A program made the position numbers and the translations under genes. A stretch of 64,000 nucleotides of DNA from Amycolatopsis acidiphila (GTDB lineage Bacteria; Actinomycetota; Actinomycetes; Mycobacteriales; Pseudonocardiaceae). This document shows positions 59,843-64,000 of this stretch, piece by piece. Where the stretch lies: positions 7,688,001-7,752,000 of the forward strand of contig NZ_CP090063.1 in assembly GCF_021391495.1 (NCBI RefSeq), written 5' to 3'. The notes beneath the pieces were generated by a model. The model was not told the origin of the DNA and searched no databases. It saw nothing but the letters and a program-made list of their open reading frames with translations. How positions within the stretch are numbered: the stretch's first letter is position 1; each line of letters begins with the position of its first letter.

Positions 59843-60727
59843 TCATGCTGCGTGGGCGTGGTGGTGAGGGTAGCTGAGACGGGTTTCGTGGGGTGTGCGG
59901 TAGCCGAGTGTGGAGTGCAGTCGGTGGTGGTTGTAGTAGGCGAGGTAAGCGAAAACGTCTCGTCTGGCTTGCCGGCGGGTGGTCCAGGTTCGCGTGCCGA
60001 TTTCGGTTTTGAGGGTGGCGAAGAAGGATTCGGCGGCGGCGTTGTCGTAGCAGGACCCGGTCCTGCCCATCGACGGGCGGATGCCGTGGGCGGTCAGGGC
60101 GGCGCGGAATTCCGTGGAGGCGTATTGGGTGCCGCGGTCGGAGTGGAACACCGCTCCCGCGTTGATCAAACCGCGGCCGGCGGCGAGGGCGATGGCGTCG
60201 CGGACGAGGCCGGCGCGCATGTGCGGGGCGAGGGCGTGGCCGACGATTTCGCGGGTGTGCAGGTCGAGCACGGTCGCCAGATACAGCCAGCCTTCCTCGG
60301 TGGGCAGGTAGGTGATGTCCCCGGCCAGCCGCTGCCCGGGGGCGTCGGCGGCGAAGTCGCGGCCGATCAGATCCGGGACCGCGGCCGCGGTCGTGTCCGG
60401 CCGGGTCAGCGACCGGGGCCGGCGGCGGGTGTTCCCGGCGATCCGCCGTTCGCGCATCACCCGCTCGACCCGCTTGTGGTTGACCGCCTGCCCGCGGCGG
60501 CGCAGCTCGGCGGTGACCCGCGGGCTGCCGTAGGCGCCGCGGTGGGCGGCGTGGATCCCGGCGATCTCGCCGGCCAGCCGGTCCTCGGCCGCGGCCCGTT
60601 CCTTCCTCGCGGGGGCGGCGGCGAGCCATTCGTAGAACCCCGGGCGGCGCACGCCCAGGACTCGGCACAGCCGGGCGACACCGAACGTGCCGCGGTGGGC
60701 GGAGATGAACCGGTAGCTGCGGGTCAA
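59843..60727 (-). CDS. IS3 transposase OrfB (integrase catalytic subunit)
   Basis: Reads SYRFISAHRGTFGVARLCRV, HRGAYGSPRVTAELRRRGQ, then the DDE core GDITYLPTEEGWLYLATVLD, FHSDRGTQYAS and SCYDNAAAESFFATLKTE. The TTG at 60727 overlaps the orfA stop; a programmed frameshift making OrfAB is also possible. Intact. Confidence 0.92.
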   Translation of the reverse strand: MTRSYRFISAHRGTFGVARLCRVLGVRRPGFYEWLAAAPARKERAAAEDRLAGEIAGIHAAHRGAYGSPRVTAELRRRGQAVNHKRVERVMRERRIAGNTRRRPRSLTRPDTTAAAVPDLIGRDFAADAPGQRLAGDITYLPTEEGWLYLATVLDLHTREIVGHALAPHMRAGLVRDAIALAAGRGLINAGAVFHSDRGTQYASTEFRAALTAHGIRPSMGRTGSCYDNAAAESFFATLKTEIGTRTWTTRRQARRDVFAYLAYYNHHRLHSTLGYRTPHETRLSYPHHHAHAA

Positions 60728-61011
60728 CGATCCATCTCCTGTGCGAAATAGGCGGCCGCTTTGCGCAGGATCTCCTTCTCTTTCTCCAGCTCCGCCACCC
60801 GTTTGCGCAACGCCCGCAGCTCCCGCTCCGCCGCGTCCCCGCCCGTTTCGGCGGCCTGATCGGCGCGGTCGGCGGCCCGCACCCACGTCCGCAGGGTCTC
60901 GTGATTCACCCCCAGCTCACGAGCCACCTGCGCCAACGGACGAGCCGACGACCGCACCAACGCGACCGCATCCCGCCGAAACTCCTGCGGATACTTCGAC
61001 GAACCAGACAC
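60724..61011 (-). CDS. IS3 transposase OrfA (HTH protein)
   Basis: From a GTG with GGGGAAGG 8 bases upstream: SGSSKYPQEFRRDAVALVRS, HTH LAQVARELGVNHETLRTWV, then a leucine zipper (LRALRKRVAELEKEKEILRK). Binds the IS ends and partners with OrfB. Confidence 0.9.
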   Translation of the reverse strand: MSGSSKYPQEFRRDAVALVRSSARPLAQVARELGVNHETLRTWVRAADRADQAAETGGDAAERELRALRKRVAELEKEKEILRKAAAYFAQEMDR

Positions 61012-62494
61012 AAACACATCCTTCCCCAGGCCAAAGCCAAGGATCAGAGTGTCCGGCACACCGGGGGAACCTCAGTGTGTTCTTGGCCAGCCAGGCATTC
61101 CCCACAACCGCTGCCGGATACGAGCAGATGCTCGCGTGGGCACGCACGTTCGGGACAGTCCAGCAAGCCGGGGTGGAGTGCACCGGCTCCTACGGCGTGG
61201 CGCTGACCCGATTTCTGCGGGCCCAACACGTTTCGGTCATCGAGGTCAACCAGCCAGACAAGGCCACTCGACGCAAACGCGGCAAGACCGACGCCGGTGA
61301 CGCCGAGTCCGCTGCGCGAGCTGTGTTGTCCGGTCGGGCCACCGCTATCGCGAAGACCGGCGACGGGCCGGTGGAGATGATGCGGATGTTCAAGCTGGCC
61401 AAGACATCCGCGCTCAAGGCGCGCACTCAGGCGATCAACCAGCTCAAGGCCGTGCTGGTGACCACCGACCCGGCACTGCGCGAGTCGCTGGCCGGGCTGA
61501 GTCGCTGGATGCTCATCCGCCGATGCGCTGAGCTCGACACCACCGACCCGCAGGACGCCGTCGCCGCGGCGATCTACACACTGCGCCTGCTGGGCCGGCG
61601 CATCCTGCGCCTGGGCGAGGAGATCCGCGACCTCGAACAACAGATCACTACGGCGATCAACGCGTGCGCCCCCGCCCTGCTGCACCGCCGCGGCATCGGC
61701 CACGACAGCGCCGCAGCCCTCCTCCTCGCTGCGGGAGACAACCCCGACCGACTCGACACCGAAGCATCCTTTGCGGCCCTGTGCGGCACCAGCCCGATCG
61801 AGGCGTCATCCGGCAAGACCCAACGACGCCGACTCAACCGAGGCGGCGACAGGCAGGCCAACGCCGCGCTCTACCGCATCGTGCTCACCCGCCTGCGATG
61901 CGATCCATCCACCCAAGAATACCTGCAACGACGCCTGACTGAGGGCAAAACCCGCCGCGAGGTGATCCGCTGCCTCAAACGCTACGTCGCCCGCGAGGTC
62001 CACCCTCTCCTACGACAAGTCTGGACCCCTCCAGAACACCACGCCCACACCGCTTGACAAGACATAGGGGCATCAAGCACAAGAAGCACGGCATGAACCT
62101 GCAGGTCATCGCCTCGCCGGACGGCACCATCCTGTGGGTCTCGGGTGACCTGCCCGGCAGCACCCATGACACCGCCGCTGCCCGGATCTGGCAGATTCTC
62201 GCCGCCCTGCGCGACGCCGGGCTCATCGCGCTGGGCGACAAGGGCTACCACGGCTACGACGAGACCAGACAACACGTGATCACCCCGTACAAGGGCAAGA
62301 ACAAGCCCGAGTCCCAAAAGGACGTCAACCGGGCTCACGCACGGCTGCGCGGCCCCGGCGAACGCGCCAACGCCCAACTCAAAACCTGGCACATCCTGCG
62401 CAAACTCCGCAGCTGCCCCCGACGCGCCGGCCAACTCGCCAAAGCCATCCACGTCCTACAGAACTACGAGACCACCGCAGGATGAAAAAGGCTC

Positions 62495-63158
62495 AGTGAT
62501 TCGATCGCGTTCGTCGAGCAGATCATGCGCCGGATTTCGATGTCGTAGTCGAGAAAGGGCACGAACTCTTCCCATGCGTTGCGCCACAGTCGAATCACGG
62601 CACCATATTTGTTCCCCCATTTCTCTTCCAGGGCATTCAATGCGGCGAGTGCGGCGTCGGGATTGGGTGCCGTGTAGATGGGCTTGACATCCCGCTTGAC
62701 TGCGTCCCAGTTCTGCCGCGCGACAAGGCGGAAGGTGTTGCGAATCAGATGGACGATGCATGTCTGGACGATGGTGTACGGCCACACGTTCACGACGGTC
62801 TCCGGGAGGCCTTTGAGGCCGTCGCAGACGAGGAAGAACACGTCGCGGACACCGCGGTTCTTCAGGTCGATCAGAACGCTCATCCAGAACTTCGCGCCTT
62901 CGCCGCCGACGCCCATCCAGAGGCCCAGGACGTCCTTGCGGCCGTCCACGGTCACGCCGATGGCCGCGTAGACCGGGCGGTTGGCGACTTGCCCGTCGCG
63001 GACCTTGACGTGGATCGCGTCGATGAACACCGCCGCGTAGGCCGCGTCGAGCGGCCGGTTGGCCCAGTCCTGCATTTCGGCGATCACTTTGTCGGTGATC
63101 CGCGATATCGTCTCCTTGCTCACCGAAGCACCGTAAATCTCATTGAAATGCGCCGAGA
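62495..63158 (-). pseudogene. IS256 transposase fragment (copy 2)
   Basis: Minus strand reads SAHFNEIYGASVSKETISR through DAALAALNALEEKWGNKYG to STNAIESL without the 1-kb insertion of copy 1, so it preserves the pre-insertion target. Its C-terminal end is replaced by the DDE-type IS and its N-terminal side by the intron. Confidence 0.9.
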
Positions 63159-64000
63159 GTCGAGTCGGCCTGGGGCGCAGTTCCGGCGTTGCCGTCGGTC
63201 TGTTTCCCCAGGCCGCTCGCCGAACCCGCCGTGCGCCTTTCAACGCAACGGGCTCTCCACGGTTTCTGTCGTTAGGCGCGGTTCGCGCAGGGCCAAGGGC
63301 TGGGAATACTGCGCCGACGGTACCGGGTGACCGGTGTCGCCGCGATGTTGCGCAGTTCAATCCCGTCCACCGCGATCGGCCGCCACCCCGTCGGGGTTCG
63401 CAGCCAGCGGTGGACGTCCTTCCATCTCCAACGCCGTTTGGTCTTCACCCATCGGACGATTCGCCACCAGATAAAGTAAGCGATCCGGTCGAAGGTGTGC
63501 TTGGCCACGGCGTGCCGGAAATATTCAGCCCAGCCGCGTGTGATCCGATTGATCCGGATCAACACGGCCCGTAGGTCCTGCTGTGATGTCCTGCGCGTCA
63601 GGGCACGAATTCTCGCTTTCAACGACCGGAGTGGCCGATCGCCAATGAAAGTGTAGAGCCGCCACTGATCGCGGGTCCCTTTCTTGATTCTCCACCGGAT
63701 GCGGAAACCCAGGAAATCGAACCCATCGGCGATGTGCACGATCCGAGTCTTGGCCGGCGATAAACGCAGACCCATCGGAGCGAGCACCTGCGCGACTTCC
63801 TCGCGCAACGTCACCACGTGGTCCCTGGTGCCGAACACCATGACGACGAAATCGTCCGCATACCGGACGAGTCGCCAGGTCGGCAGACCCAGGCGCCGAT
63901 GGCGGTGACGCCGGTTTTCTGTCGACATCCAACCTCCTGGCCGCCAGTCGCGGTGCAGGTACTCATCCAGCACCGACAACGCGATATTGGCCAATAACGG
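63159..64000 (-). mobile_element. group II intron (copy 2, runs out of window)
   Basis: The 3' end of the same intron as at 43348-45512, in the same IS256 position, inverted. Domain V lies at about 63222-63255. Confidence 0.9.
63272..64000 (-). CDS. group II intron reverse transcriptase/maturase (copy 2, partial)
   Basis: C-terminal half identical to the first copy: RYADDFVVMVFGTRDHV, LRSLKARIRALTRRTSQQD, then the maturase end. The N-terminal half lies beyond the window edge. Confidence 0.92.
   Translation of the reverse strand, partial: PLLANIALSVLDEYLHRDWRPGGWMSTENRRHRHRRLGLPTWRLVRYADDFVVMVFGTRDHVVTLREEVAQVLAPMGLRLSPAKTRIVHIADGFDFLGFRIRWRIKKGTRDQWRLYTFIGDRPLRSLKARIRALTRRTSQQDLRAVLIRINRITRGWAEYFRHAVAKHTFDRIAYFIWWRIVRWVKTKRRWRWKDVHRWLRTPTGWRPIAVDGIELRNIAATPVTRYRRRSIPSPWPCANRA

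Larger units (their letters stand above)
59811..61076 (-). mobile_element. IS3-family insertion sequence
   Basis: Ends TGAGGTTTCCCCC and the complement TGAGGTTCCCCCGG. GTG lies next to both junctions as the likely 3-bp duplication. Two genes, orfA and orfB, on the minus strand. Comparison with the intact IS110 copy fixes the insertion point. Confidence 0.9.
59690..62057 (+). pseudogene. IS110 transposase split by IS3 (copy 2)
   Basis: Begins DNVVVLGVDTHKDVHVATVI to TMLG at 59810 and resumes near 61077 with VFLASQAFPTTAAGYEQ, then is identical to copy 1 up to PPEHHAHTA. Confidence 0.9.
59458..62068 (+). mobile_element. IS110-family element (copy 2), split by IS3
   Basis: Same junctions and leader as copy 1. 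Without the 1,267-bp net insert it has the same 1,344-bp length. Confidence 0.88.
59026..62485 (+). pseudogene. DDE_Tnp_4 transposase interrupted by IS110 (copy 2)
   Basis: Same protein as copy 1: the N-terminal part runs to FYSG at 59457 and the C-terminal part resumes at about 62069 with IKHKKHG, ending YETTAG. The interrupting IS110 is further split by an IS3. Confidence 0.88.
58936..62494 (+). mobile_element. DDE_Tnp_4-type IS (copy 2), with IS110 and IS3 inside
   Basis: Same GAGCCTTTTTCATCCTG ends as copy 1. The left flank is an IS5 transposase, the right flank is IS256, so its two sides come from different insertion sites. Confidence 0.9.
58936..64000 (-). repeat. long inverted repeat, arm B (continues past window)
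   Basis: Inverted counterpart of 44671-49485, with the same IS, IS110, IS256 and intron sequences. It carries a private IS3 at about 59811-61076 and lacks the 1-kb IS of arm A. Confidence 0.9.

Overview
This is high-GC actinomycete DNA, most likely from a Pseudonocardiales relative. That call rests on the GC-rich coding bias, SAV2177/DUF574 methyltransferases, an FxLD-type lanthipeptide locus, F420-dependent oxidoreductase and P450 genes, and frequent GTG/TTG starts. It reads as accessory DNA: at least ten insertion sequences or transposons, a group II intron present twice, and several genes broken by visible insertions. All functions are inferred from sequence patterns without database searches.

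Layout. (1) 1-5.6 kb: three SAV2177-type SAM methyltransferases, a secreted S1 serine protease, small hypothetical proteins and tRNA-Lys(UUU). (2) 5.9-12.7 kb, minus strand: an FxLD class I lanthipeptide operon of PIMT-like methyltransferase, 56-residue precursor, LanB, LanC and a stand-alone SpaB_C-type protein. (3) 12.7-20.7 kb: mobile DNA with a truncated IS110, an IS21-type istB split by a Tn554-like tyrosine-recombinase transposon whose junctions can be read, a second istB fragment joined head to head through a 38-bp palindrome, and an IS1380. (4) 21.0-26.6 kb: a sulfur/persulfide and metal stress locus with DUF302, SHOCT, multicopper oxidase, a 55-residue Cys-rich protein, a CstR-like repressor, rhodanese, persulfide dioxygenase-rhodanese and a TSUP exporter. 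Four near-identical ATACCCCC/GGGGTAT palindromes precede its transcription units. (5) 26.9-28.1 kb: two hypothetical genes. (6) 28.5-42.8 kb: a redox and lipid-type cluster with ferredoxin reductase, ferredoxin, two P450s, LLM oxidoreductase, SDR, thioesterase, acyl-CoA dehydrogenase, three TetR regulators, an MFS exporter and a BtrH-like gene cut by an IS5-family element. (7) 42.8-49.7 kb: an IS256-family element carrying a group II intron, an IS5-like element and another IS that itself contains an IS110. (8) 49.7-57.3 kb: a catabolic operon of class II aldolase/decarboxylase-like protein, MFS, beta-hydroxyacid dehydrogenase, Rieske dioxygenase beta and alpha, FAD reductase and ferredoxin, with a divergent GntR regulator. 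(9) 57.4-64 kb: an amidohydrolase remnant ending at a 68-bp perfect palindrome, IS701 and IS5 fragments, then an inverted copy of the nested IS complex of part 7, here with an extra IS3 and without the IS5-like insert.

How it fits together. The catabolic block (49.5-58.9 kb) is bracketed by inverted copies of the same nested IS/intron complex, so it resembles a composite mobile catabolic module or an invertible segment. Each copy has one private insertion, so the order of events can be reconstructed. The lanthipeptide operon looks complete for dehydration, cyclisation and a tailoring methylation, but no transporter or dedicated leader protease is visible nearby.
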